From an uncultured Bacteroides sp. (GTDB lineage Bacteria; Bacteroidota; Bacteroidia; Bacteroidales; Bacteroidaceae), in the NCBI GenBank assembly GCA_900552645.1, contig USAN01000009.1, positions 8,336 to 72,335 on the forward strand: a stretch of DNA of 64,000 bases. The letters run 5' to 3'. The notes beneath the pieces are model-generated. The model searched no databases. It saw only the letters and a list, made by a program, of their open reading frames with translations, and was not told the DNA's origin. The translations under genes and the position numbers were made by a program. Positions 43,183 through 51,551 of this stretch are shown piece after piece. Each line of letters opens with the position of its first letter. Position 1 is the first letter of the stretch.

Positions 43183-46119
43183 TCAGAAATTTCGTCTTCC
43201 GCCTCCCATTCTTCCTTGCCCATGTCCTCCGGGACCTCCAGGACCTCCAAATCCTGGTCCTCCAAATCCTGGATTACTCTTCATATTCTTGCGTGCTTCT
43301 TTATTTCCAAATATATTTAGTTTGTATATTAGATGTACCATACAATAGCTATTTATTCCATTGTATTCTGATACTGATCTTACATCTGCACTTAAAGAAC
43401 GTACAATATTGCTTTGTTGTTTAAGAATGTCATACATTTCAAAGCTCAAAGTAGCTGCACCTTTAAGTAAAGTTTGCGCTATCTGTGCATTCCATATAAG
43501 TTCGTTACGATTATAGCTTGCATCGGTATATCCACGACGGCACTGATTTGTAAGATTGGTTGATACGTTCATATTCCAAGGAAGAGTGATGTTGGTACTT
43601 CCTCCGTATGAAAAGGTATATGGTTCCTGATTGTTAGTTGGGTTAAGCTTATTGCGTTCCCAGTTATATTCTATAGAACTGTTTAGGCCCAACTCGAACC
43701 AGTTATTTCTATAAGCACCGTTTACTCTTTCTCCCAATGTTAGATTTGTACTCTTGTTTCGCTGATCTTCTTGCAGTGACTTGCTATACAAATATGCTAC
43801 TTGATTATTGTATCGTGCCTGTGTAAACGTATTTATTGTAAATTTCCTGTTTTTTAGGGCAGTATTAAATCCATACATAGCAAAAGCATTCCAGTTTCCG
43901 TTTATATTTTGTGGTGTAGTCACTCTTCCTCCGGTCTCATTATTATATTGAGTGCTGTTACTTATTGCATTCTCGGTGGCATTGAAAAATAGATGTGCCA
44001 TCATTCCTCTCTGTTTCTCGGCATTGTAAGTGTTGTAGAATGCTCGCAGATTATGAGAAAATGAAGGTTTAAGCCCTGGATTACCTACACGAATATTAAG
44101 CGGATTCGAGTTATCAACTATAGGAAGAAGACTTTCCATTCCTGGCTGACTGTTTCTTCCACGGTATGTTAATCTAAGCTGACTAACTTTAGAGAATCTA
44201 TAACGGAAATCTATGTTGGGTGCAAAATTAAATACGTTTCTTGTTGTATCTATCATATAATCACCTTTTTTATAAGATAAGATTGTATGCTGAGGCTGCA
44301 ATGAAACTCCTACGCTAAGTTGATATTTCTGACGTATAAAACGCAATCCTAATGATATATCATGATTGAAATATTTATATGTAGCATCCTTGCTTAAGCT
44401 GTCAACTGCATACTCCTCATAACCTTTTGGAAGAGGCGTATTTATATGCCATTCCGGAAAATCAAGTAAGTCGTATGTAGTCTTGTCACTCTTACTGTAT
44501 TTATACTGGAAATTATAACTAAACTGAAGGAAAGTAGCTGTAGCTATAGGTTCGCTATAGGTAAATTGAGCACGATAGTTATAGTTCTTTGTAGGAGTTG
44601 TTATATATTGATTTCTATATAATATTGAATCCTGACCTGCATTGTTTAATATCTGATAATATCTAGTCTCTGACTCTGTATATGAATCATTTTGATTGTC
44701 ACCGTAGCCAAAACTTCCTCTAAATGTGATATTACGCCCTTTGTTGTTAAGTTTCCTGTTTACTTGCAGTGATGCATCTCCACTTAATGATTTTGATTTT
44801 CCTAAAGAAGAGCTATTTGTAGCATTAACTCTTATATCTCTTAATGGATCATCAATGCTTATATCGTCGAAATTAAGATAATTGTTTGGATTTGTTACAT
44901 ATTTGAATGGATCTTCATTAAATGTACCCGATTCGGATGTTGATAGATTATTGTTCTTTCCATATGAAATATTAGGACGGAAAATGATGTTGGTCATAGT
45001 ATCTGGTTTCCATTCCATACGAAAATCGGCATTTAAGCCCTTTACTTTATTACGCTGTATTGAATTATAATTGGTATATGAATTACTCGTTTCAAGAAAT
45101 CGTTCAGAATAATTTATACTCTTTATGTCGTTGTCGCTATAGTTGTAACGTACACTACCACCTAATTCAAGCTTAGATGTTTCGGAAGCAAAGTTTGCAC
45201 CTAATGTTTTTGTTGCATTAAGTCCGTTTGCTCTCCTCCAACTTGGGCCACCACCACCCGAAAAGCCTTGATCGTTCACATTATTTCCTGAGGCTATTAT
45301 GTTAAGCTGAAACTTATTATCATTAAAGTAATTAAGAGATATATTTTCCATGTAGCGATTTTTACTACCTGCTGCAAGATCAATATTTCCGAATACACCT
45401 TGGTTCATTCCTTTCTTTACAGTGAGGTCAAGTACGGTTTCTTCTTCACCATCGTCTATACCGGTAATACGTGCCATATCCGACTTCTTGTCATACGTCT
45501 TAAGGTTGTCAATCATATCTACAGGAAGATTCTTTAGTCCAGTCTTTACGTCACCTCCAAAGAACTCCTTACCCTTTACCATTATCTTCTTAACTTCTTT
45601 ACCATAAATCTTAAGATTTCCATCGTCATCAATTTCAGCACCGGGTAGTTTCTTTACTAATTCTTCGAGCATGGCTCCCTGAGGAGTACGATATGCAGAA
45701 GAATTATAGAGTAAAGTATCCTCTTTTACTGTTACTTGAGGTGCCTCGGCAACTACTACAGCTTCCTTTAGCATTATAGCATCGCTGGCTAAAGTAATAT
45801 TACCAAGGTTAACTATAGGTTTTGAAGCTGCAAGTTGTAAATGCTTGAATTGTGCGGTATAACCAATGTAAGAAATCTTAAGAACATACTTCCCGGGTTT
45901 TGCAGATATAGAGAAATGCCCGCTATTATTTGTTACGTTACCAATTGCCATTGTACTGTCGGGCAATGTTAACAACTGTATTGTAGCTTGCGCTATAGGT
46001 GACTTATCATCTCCATCTAATACTGTTCCATTCACTGTAATGCGCTTTGAGTTTGCTTGCGCCATAATAATAGTTGAGCAAGCAAACAGCAGCCACAACA
46101 AATATACAAGTTTCTTCAT
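43183..46119 (-). CDS. Outer-membrane beta-barrel protein (TonB-receptor-like) with Gly/Pro-rich tail
   Basis: A 978-residue outer-membrane protein with a signal peptide (1-20, IMAQ). A carboxypeptidase-regulatory-like domain (about 27-110) and a plug-like region (about 120-230) precede the OMP_b-brl_3-type barrel. The function and ligand are unknown. It has no SusD partner, so it is not a typical PUL transporter. The C-terminal 30 residues are odd: repeated GFGG and GGPGG units then GRMGGGRRNF, giving a basic, probably disordered tail after the last barrel strand. The tail is encoded by a short internal repeat. Single gene with its own terminator. Confidence 0.88.
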   Translation of the reverse strand: MKKLVYLLWLLFACSTIIMAQANSKRITVNGTVLDGDDKSPIAQATIQLLTLPDSTMAIGNVTNNSGHFSISAKPGKYVLKISYIGYTAQFKHLQLAASKPIVNLGNITLASDAIMLKEAVVVAEAPQVTVKEDTLLYNSSAYRTPQGAMLEELVKKLPGAEIDDDGNLKIYGKEVKKIMVKGKEFFGGDVKTGLKNLPVDMIDNLKTYDKKSDMARITGIDDGEEETVLDLTVKKGMNQGVFGNIDLAAGSKNRYMENISLNYFNDNKFQLNIIASGNNVNDQGFSGGGGPSWRRANGLNATKTLGANFASETSKLELGGSVRYNYSDNDIKSINYSERFLETSNSYTNYNSIQRNKVKGLNADFRMEWKPDTMTNIIFRPNISYGKNNNLSTSESGTFNEDPFKYVTNPNNYLNFDDISIDDPLRDIRVNATNSSSLGKSKSLSGDASLQVNRKLNNKGRNITFRGSFGYGDNQNDSYTESETRYYQILNNAGQDSILYRNQYITTPTKNYNYRAQFTYSEPIATATFLQFSYNFQYKYSKSDKTTYDLLDFPEWHINTPLPKGYEEYAVDSLSKDATYKYFNHDISLGLRFIRQKYQLSVGVSLQPQHTILSYKKGDYMIDTTRNVFNFAPNIDFRYRFSKVSQLRLTYRGRNSQPGMESLLPIVDNSNPLNIRVGNPGLKPSFSHNLRAFYNTYNAEKQRGMMAHLFFNATENAISNSTQYNNETGGRVTTPQNINGNWNAFAMYGFNTALKNRKFTINTFTQARYNNQVAYLYSKSLQEDQRNKSTNLTLGERVNGAYRNNWFELGLNSSIEYNWERNKLNPTNNQEPYTFSYGGSTNITLPWNMNVSTNLTNQCRRGYTDASYNRNELIWNAQIAQTLLKGAATLSFEMYDILKQQSNIVRSLSADVRSVSEYNGINSYCMVHLIYKLNIFGNKEARKNMKSNPGFGGPGFGGPGGPGGHGQGRMGGGRRNF

Positions 46120-46199
46120 CTTAAAAAATCAAGGGTTATTTTTAAATATCAATTATCATTTGATATTAAACCCCAGAAAAGGTTTAACTTATAATTATT

Positions 46200-46604
46200 T
46201 TATTTTTTAAAGATTTTGTCAATTCTATCCTTTTGTATGCCAAACTCAAGACAAATAACGTTAAATGCCATATAAACTATAAGAATTGAATTGTCGGCTT
46301 CGGCAAGATTTCCATCATATACTCCCTTTATTAACATTATTATATAATAGATGAAGATGAAATATAGTGCATACCATACAGATTTTACTCTTATCTTATT
46401 AGTATGGTCATTCTCATTTTTTGTACGAGCAAGGAATATCATAAATAGTGCGCACCATACCAACAGTTTTATGGATGCCTTTACAAGCATTAGGTTAGTG
46501 TCGTCTATCATACGGAAAATGAACATGAAGAATGGTACGAAAATGCAGATTACTATTATTATGTAACCCATGGTGCGGCAGTAAGCTGGTAAAATTCCTT
46601 TCAT
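46200..46604 (-). CDS. Small integral membrane protein, hypothetical
   Basis: A 134-residue protein with four predicted membrane helices (about 9-32, 40-60, 76-95 and 104-122) and short charged loops. I recognise no family. A Bacteroidetes -7-like element (TACTTTTG, minus strand 46624-46631) lies just upstream. It is divergent from aroB and about 80 bp upstream of the outer-membrane barrel gene on the same strand, so the two could form one transcript. Confidence 0.7.
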   Translation of the reverse strand: MKGILPAYCRTMGYIIIVICIFVPFFMFIFRMIDDTNLMLVKASIKLLVWCALFMIFLARTKNENDHTNKIRVKSVWYALYFIFIYYIIMLIKGVYDGNLAEADNSILIVYMAFNVICLEFGIQKDRIDKIFKK

Positions 46605-46623
46605 AATACTATGTTTTTGATTG

Positions 46624-46682
46624 CAAAAGTAATTAATTGCTTTATATTTCGACCTTTCTTTTTATTATTTTACTTAAATTTG
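46624..46682. promoter_or_regulatory. Divergent promoter elements between the small membrane protein gene and aroB
   Basis: On the minus strand TACTTTTG (46624-46631) and on the plus strand TAAATTTG (46675-46682) both match TAnnTTTG. Neither has a good TTTG at the -33 distance. The aroB element lies 18 bp before the start codon. Confidence 0.4.
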
Positions 46683-46699
46683 CCGCAAACTGAAATAAT

Positions 46700-47761
46700 A
46701 TGAATAATCAGAAGGTAATTATATGCGACAACTTGCAGGATAATCTTCGCGATGCCATAGCATGCTGTCCTCACGATAAACTTTTTATATTGACAGATAC
46801 TCATACCCGAGAGTTATGTCTGCCTGTGATATCTCACTTTGACTGTGTTGGAAATGCTGTTGTAATAACAATTGGAGCCGATGATGTGAACAAGAATATT
46901 GAAACTTTGGCTTATGTATGGAAGGAACTAAGTGAAAAGGGGGCTAGTCGTCACTCTCTACTCATAAATATAGGAGGAGGTATGGTTACCGACCTTGGCG
47001 GATTTGCTGCATCAACTTTTAAGCGTGGAATAAATTACATAAACATACCTACTACTTTGCTCTCTATGGTAGATGCATCGGTTGGAGGTAAAACAGGAAT
47101 CAACTTCAATGGATTGAAGAATGAAATAGGAGTGTTCTCGCCGGCTTCTAGTGTTCTTATTGATACCGCATTCCTAAGGACCCTTGATTTGCAGAATATC
47201 CTATCTGGTTATGCCGAAATGCTGAAGCATGGATTGATAAGTCATAATAAGCATTGGGCCGAACTTATGAAGTTTGATTTTGGAAATATAGATTATAAGC
47301 ATCTGCAGTCGCTAGTAGAAGAGTCTGTAAAGATAAAAGAGAATATAGTAACGGAAGATCCATTTGAACATGGCATTAGAAAGGCTTTGAACTTTGGTCA
47401 TACTGCAGGTCATGCATTCGAAAGTTACTGCCTTGAGAATGGTCATCCGATTCTTCATGGATATGCCGTAGCTTATGGAATGGTATGCGAACTGTACTTC
47501 TCTTACATAAAGTGTAATTTCCCTAAAGATAAATTATATCAAACAGTGCAGTTCATAAAGGAAAATTATGGTGTTCTTACCATAAACTGCAATGATTATG
47601 AAAAATTATATGAATACATGAAGCATGATAAAAAGAATGCCGATGGAATAATAAACTTTACTTTATTGTCTGATGTGGGTGATATTAAGATAAATAATTC
47701 GGCAACTAAAGAGGACATTCTTGAGATGCTAGACTTCTACAGAGAATATATGGGATGCTAA
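46700..47761 (+). CDS. aroB: 3-dehydroquinate synthase
   Basis: A 353-residue enzyme of the shikimate pathway, converting DAHP to 3-dehydroquinate with NAD+ and zinc. Visible signatures: NAD-binding INIGGGMVTDLGGFAASTFKRG, NIPTTLLSMVDASVGGKTGIN, AEMLKHGLI, and the zinc ligands in FGHTAGHAFE (His) and HGYAVAYGM. Length and all core motifs are normal. It is a single gene, followed 54 bp later by tRNA-Pro. Confidence 0.96.
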   Translation: MNNQKVIICDNLQDNLRDAIACCPHDKLFILTDTHTRELCLPVISHFDCVGNAVVITIGADDVNKNIETLAYVWKELSEKGASRHSLLINIGGGMVTDLGGFAASTFKRGINYINIPTTLLSMVDASVGGKTGINFNGLKNEIGVFSPASSVLIDTAFLRTLDLQNILSGYAEMLKHGLISHNKHWAELMKFDFGNIDYKHLQSLVEESVKIKENIVTEDPFEHGIRKALNFGHTAGHAFESYCLENGHPILHGYAVAYGMVCELYFSYIKCNFPKDKLYQTVQFIKENYGVLTINCNDYEKLYEYMKHDKKNADGIINFTLLSDVGDIKINNSATKEDILEMLDFYREYMGC

Positions 47762-47775
47762 AAAACATTATTGTA

Positions 47776-47806
47776 TTTGTGAATTTAAAATAATATATTA
47801 ATTTTG
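47776..47806 (+). promoter_or_regulatory. Promoter of tRNA-Pro
   Basis: TTTG (47776-47779) and TAATTTTG (47799-47806) are exactly 19 bp apart, a perfect Bacteroidetes housekeeping promoter. The predicted start is within a few bases of the tRNA 5' end at 47816. Confidence 0.78.
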
Positions 47807-47815
47807 CATCCGCTT

Positions 47816-47889
47816 CGGGGTATAGCTCAGCCCGGTAGAGTGCACGTCTGGGGGGCGTGTGGTCGCAAGTTCGAATCTTGTTGCCCCGA
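47816..47889 (+). tRNA. tRNA-Pro (anticodon GGG)
   Basis: Cloverleaf: acceptor CGGGGTA/TGCCCCG (one T-G pair), D arm GCTC/GAGT, anticodon stem CACGT/GCGTG with loop CTGGGGG giving GGG (Pro), T arm GCAAG-TTCGAAT-CTTGT, discriminator A. CCA is not encoded. It has its own promoter and terminator. Confidence 0.95.
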
Positions 47890-47897
47890 CCGATAGT

Positions 47898-47935
47898 AAA
47901 AGCATTGATAATATTATTATCAATGCTTTTTTTAT
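47898..47935 (+). terminator. Terminator of tRNA-Pro
   Basis: GCATTGATAAT (47902-47912) and its exact complement (47916-47926) form an 11-bp stem with a 3-nt loop, extended by AAAA/TTTT and followed by TTTTTT. Confidence 0.9.
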
Positions 47936-47965
47936 ATCATTATAATATGGTATTAAAGGACCAAT

Positions 47966-48958
47966 CTATTTTATATAATCCACAGGAAAGGATGTATTTT
48001 GGACTAATTCTCCGGTTCTTAGACGTATATAAGTATCTATTATTCTTTTCCCTTCAGTCAGTTCTATAATACGTGCTCCGTTTGTCATGTGACTATATTC
48101 AGTTTTACCTCCGCTGAAACGCCCATAAGCCAGAAGTACATTATACCAGTTTACGGCATAATCATTGTCATGATCATGACCTACAAATATTCCCATAATA
48201 TCTCCTTGTTCTTTCATAGCTGCAAACATGCCTGTATTTAATAAAGGTGCACATGCTTTTTCGCGACGAATCCCATACATGGCTGCATTCTCATCAGATG
48301 CAGCTTGATTATATTCTGGAAGAGGAATATGGAAGAAGGCGAGTGAAGGTAATGGAATACCATTGTTTCTGACTGTATAATCGTTGCTTTTGTTTATGTA
48401 CCAGTTAATCTGATCCTTATGAATGAAGTCATATCCTTCTACTCCTCTGTTCTTTAGCTGTGAATATTGATTAGAGTCGATACAGTAAAGCAAAGCTTTG
48501 TTTATATTACTGTCATGAGCTTTAATTTCAAGAACGTAGTTGCTGTTTCCTGTAATTCCTTTTTCGCTTGTAGCTATGCAGTAAGGACTTTCTTTAGCTA
48601 TTTTCAATAGCTCTTCGTTTGAAAGTCCCTGTTCATTGTCATGATTTCCGAATGTAATTGCAAAAGGTATTTTGAACCTTGAAATATAGGTGCATAGATT
48701 TCTCATGTTATCTGCCGCTGGCTTGCTATATATCATGTCACCGGTAAGTATAATTAGATCTGGATGCTCTTTTTCAAGTACATTGTTAATGCATTCAAAT
48801 GCTGCATCCGAGCGTGGATCGTTATATACCAAATGGAGATCGGTAAATTGTACTATTTTAAATTTATTATCATTGTTAAATGATAACTTAATGTCTTGTG
48901 CAAAAAGATTTGTACATAAAAGACATAATACTGCGAAAAAAAATAATTTAATTTTCAT
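47966..48958 (-). CDS. Calcineurin-like metallophosphoesterase, secreted
   Basis: A 330-residue protein with a signal peptide (1-20, LFAQ). The metallophosphoesterase metal site is complete: FTDLH (Asp and His), ILTGDMIYS (Asp), FGNHD (Asn-His), FFHIP (His) and GHDHDND (His). Proteins of this size and type in Bacteroidetes are periplasmic or surface phosphodiesterases/phosphomonoesterases of unknown substrate. It is divergent from the outer-membrane protein at 49131. A -7-like element (TATTTTTG, minus strand 48989-48996) lies upstream. Confidence 0.88.
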   Translation of the reverse strand: MKIKLFFFAVLCLLCTNLFAQDIKLSFNNDNKFKIVQFTDLHLVYNDPRSDAAFECINNVLEKEHPDLIILTGDMIYSKPAADNMRNLCTYISRFKIPFAITFGNHDNEQGLSNEELLKIAKESPYCIATSEKGITGNSNYVLEIKAHDSNINKALLYCIDSNQYSQLKNRGVEGYDFIHKDQINWYINKSNDYTVRNNGIPLPSLAFFHIPLPEYNQAASDENAAMYGIRREKACAPLLNTGMFAAMKEQGDIMGIFVGHDHDNDYAVNWYNVLLAYGRFSGGKTEYSHMTNGARIIELTEGKRIIDTYIRLRTGELVQNTSFPVDYIK

Positions 48959-49130
48959 TATAGTTAAGATTATGATTAGAACTGTTTACAAAAATATGTA
49001 AAAAGAATTAATGACAAGTCTCATTAAGACTAAAATGTAACGACTTTAAAATTTATACTTATTATTTTAAATCCTCTGCAACTTTAGTGAAAAGACTCTC
49101 GTCTAATGTGTGTAACAAAATGATAGAAAA

Positions 49131-51443
49131 ATGAAAGTAATAGTCTTTTTTAGTTGTATGTTTTTCTTCGTTATAGGAGCAAACGCACAGACTTGTATGC
49201 TAAAAGGTAGAATAATGGCTGGAAATGAGCCCGTAGAATTTGCTAATGTGATATTGCAGACTACCGATTCACTGTTTATATCGGGGGGAATAAGTGATCA
49301 GAAAGGTCATTTTGCTCTTGAAAATATAAATCCGGGTAACTATGATATTAAACTATCAGGAATAGGTTTTGTAACAAAGAAGATAAAGATAGATAATTTA
49401 AAATCATCCAGAGATTTAGGAACTATTAAACTCGATTCCGCAACAATGCAATTGGCAGAGGTCGTGGTAAAGGCTTCACAAGTTATTAGGCAGGCCGATA
49501 AACAGATATATTTACCTAATTCATATCAAGTGAAGGCATCTACAAATGGAGTAAATATACTTCAACAGATGAAACTTAGCCGTCTTCAGGTAGATCCTAT
49601 GAGAATGACTATTACTTCATCTAATCAAGGAGAGGTGCAACTTAGAATAAACGGAAGTAAGGCTGATATACAGGAAATTAAGGCTTTGCGCCCGGAAGAT
49701 ATACAGAGAATAGAATATTATGACGATCCTAGCCTCCGATTTGGTGAAAATGTAGCAGTAGTAATAGATTATATAATTAAGAGTCGCGAATCGGGAGGAT
49801 ACATTGGATTAGATACTCAGAATTCACCTCATGTTGGCTTTGGTGATAATGGTGTTATAGCAAAGTTCAATCATAAAAAATCAGAATTTACCTTGAATTA
49901 TTGGGGAATGTATCGCGATTTAGATAACTTCTGGGAGGATAAGACCGAGAATTTCAAGTTTGACGATGGAACCATCTTTACTCGTAGGTTAGAAGGAATT
50001 CCTACAGGGATGCAAGAAAACCATCATTACCTTACTCTTGCCTACAGCTATCAAGAACCAGAAAAGTGGAGCTTCATTGCTAAACTTAGAGGAAATATTG
50101 ACATTAGCAAGCATAAAGAAGAGGCAAATCTTTATCCTATTGATAGTCCTGAAAAGAATGTATTTATGATTAATGATAATAAGGATAACTCGAAACGTCC
50201 CTCTATCGATCTATATTTTCAGCGTAATTTCAAAGATAAAAGTAGCTTGATTTTTAATGTAGTGGGTACTTACATAAGCAGTGAAAGTCATACTTACTAT
50301 TCAGAAAGTCGCGATAACCGTAAGCTCACAGATATTGTATCAAAAATAAACGGAGACAAGTATTCTGTTATTGGTCAGGCTGTTTATGAAAAAGGTTTTA
50401 ATAATGGCCGATTAAGTAGTGGTGCTAATTTTAATTACAGTTATGCCAACAATACTTACATGGGTAATGTAGAGACTGATACAAGAATGCACTATTTTCA
50501 TAACATGGCTTATGCCGAATATAGTGGTAAGATTGGAAAGTTTAACTATCGTGGCGGACTTATTGGAATATATGGAGGCTATTCTCAGGGAGATACCGAT
50601 TATTCAAAGTTCCTTATTTCATCAAAACTTAATTTAGGATATAGATTTGACGAAAAATCTAATCTTAGTCTTAGGATGGATCTTAATTACTGGACCCCCG
50701 AACTCTCTGAACTTAGTGATGTGGAACAGCTTATAGATTCCTTGCAGATAAGAAGAGGTAATCCAGCTTTACAAGAGACTCGTTGCTTTACTTCTAATCT
50801 CTTTTATGAATATAGAAGTGGCCTGTTTTATGGAAATTTTAATATGATGTATCAATATCAGCATCATCCTATGATGCAGCAGATTTACCGTGAGAACAAC
50901 AAGTTTGTAGTAACGACTCTTAATCAGCCTTCATGGCAGAAAATTAATCCAGAAATAGAACTTAAAGTAGGACCTGTAAAAGATATAGTAAACTTTGGAC
51001 TGACAGTAGGAATGAACTATTTCGATAGTAAGGGAATTGATTATCATCATAACTATACTAATTGGTACTATCGAGCAAATATATCGGCAATGTACAAGAA
51101 TTTTACGGTTATGCTTATGATGCAGAATCATAAAAACGATTATTATGGAGAAGCTGCAAGCTTTGGAGAAAGTTATCATATAATGGCAGCTAATTATAAG
51201 ATTAATCCTAATCTTGTAATAGGAATTATGGCTTTTAATCCATTCCCAAGCAATTATCGCCGTCCTTCATTTAATGAGAATCAATATGCATCTTCAAGGT
51301 CATGCATATATTTTGATAAAGGTATGAGAATATTTGCAGCTACACTTAGCTGGAACATAAGTTTCGGACGAAAGTACAAAAGCGTTGAACAGAAAATAAA
51401 GAATGAGGATACAAAATCGGGAGCATTGAAAGGAAGCCGCTAA
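49131..51443 (+). CDS. Outer-membrane beta-barrel protein (OMP_b-brl/TonB-receptor type)
   Basis: A 770-residue protein with a signal peptide (1-19, ANAQ). It has a carboxypeptidase-regulatory-like domain (about 22-100, LKGRIMAGNEPVEFANVIL), a plug-like domain (about 105-215, LRINGSKADIQEIKALRPEDI) and a barrel ending SWNISFGRKY followed by a short basic tail. It resembles the 43183-46119 protein in type but lacks its Gly-rich tail. No SusD neighbour is present. It is between the phosphoesterase and the GH115 gene, and its inclusion in PUL2 is uncertain. Confidence 0.85.
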   Translation: MKVIVFFSCMFFFVIGANAQTCMLKGRIMAGNEPVEFANVILQTTDSLFISGGISDQKGHFALENINPGNYDIKLSGIGFVTKKIKIDNLKSSRDLGTIKLDSATMQLAEVVVKASQVIRQADKQIYLPNSYQVKASTNGVNILQQMKLSRLQVDPMRMTITSSNQGEVQLRINGSKADIQEIKALRPEDIQRIEYYDDPSLRFGENVAVVIDYIIKSRESGGYIGLDTQNSPHVGFGDNGVIAKFNHKKSEFTLNYWGMYRDLDNFWEDKTENFKFDDGTIFTRRLEGIPTGMQENHHYLTLAYSYQEPEKWSFIAKLRGNIDISKHKEEANLYPIDSPEKNVFMINDNKDNSKRPSIDLYFQRNFKDKSSLIFNVVGTYISSESHTYYSESRDNRKLTDIVSKINGDKYSVIGQAVYEKGFNNGRLSSGANFNYSYANNTYMGNVETDTRMHYFHNMAYAEYSGKIGKFNYRGGLIGIYGGYSQGDTDYSKFLISSKLNLGYRFDEKSNLSLRMDLNYWTPELSELSDVEQLIDSLQIRRGNPALQETRCFTSNLFYEYRSGLFYGNFNMMYQYQHHPMMQQIYRENNKFVVTTLNQPSWQKINPEIELKVGPVKDIVNFGLTVGMNYFDSKGIDYHHNYTNWYYRANISAMYKNFTVMLMMQNHKNDYYGEAASFGESYHIMAANYKINPNLVIGIMAFNPFPSNYRRPSFNENQYASSRSCIYFDKGMRIFAATLSWNISFGRKYKSVEQKIKNEDTKSGALKGSR

Positions 51444-51460
51444 TTGCGGCTTCTGCTTTC
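51433..51460 (+). terminator. Possible terminator overlapping the stop codon of the 49131 gene
   Basis: GAAGCCGC (51433-51440) and GCGGCTTC (51446-51453) form a perfect 8-bp GC-rich stem whose 5-nt loop holds the TAA stop. The T tract is poor (TGCTTTC), so the call is tentative. Confidence 0.45.
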
Positions 51461-51551
51461 AAGAATACTCAAATATTACATCCAAATATCTATAAGGTAA
51501 ATTCCAATATTTACATCGTATATTCAATATTAATATTGACGTTTAATAAGA

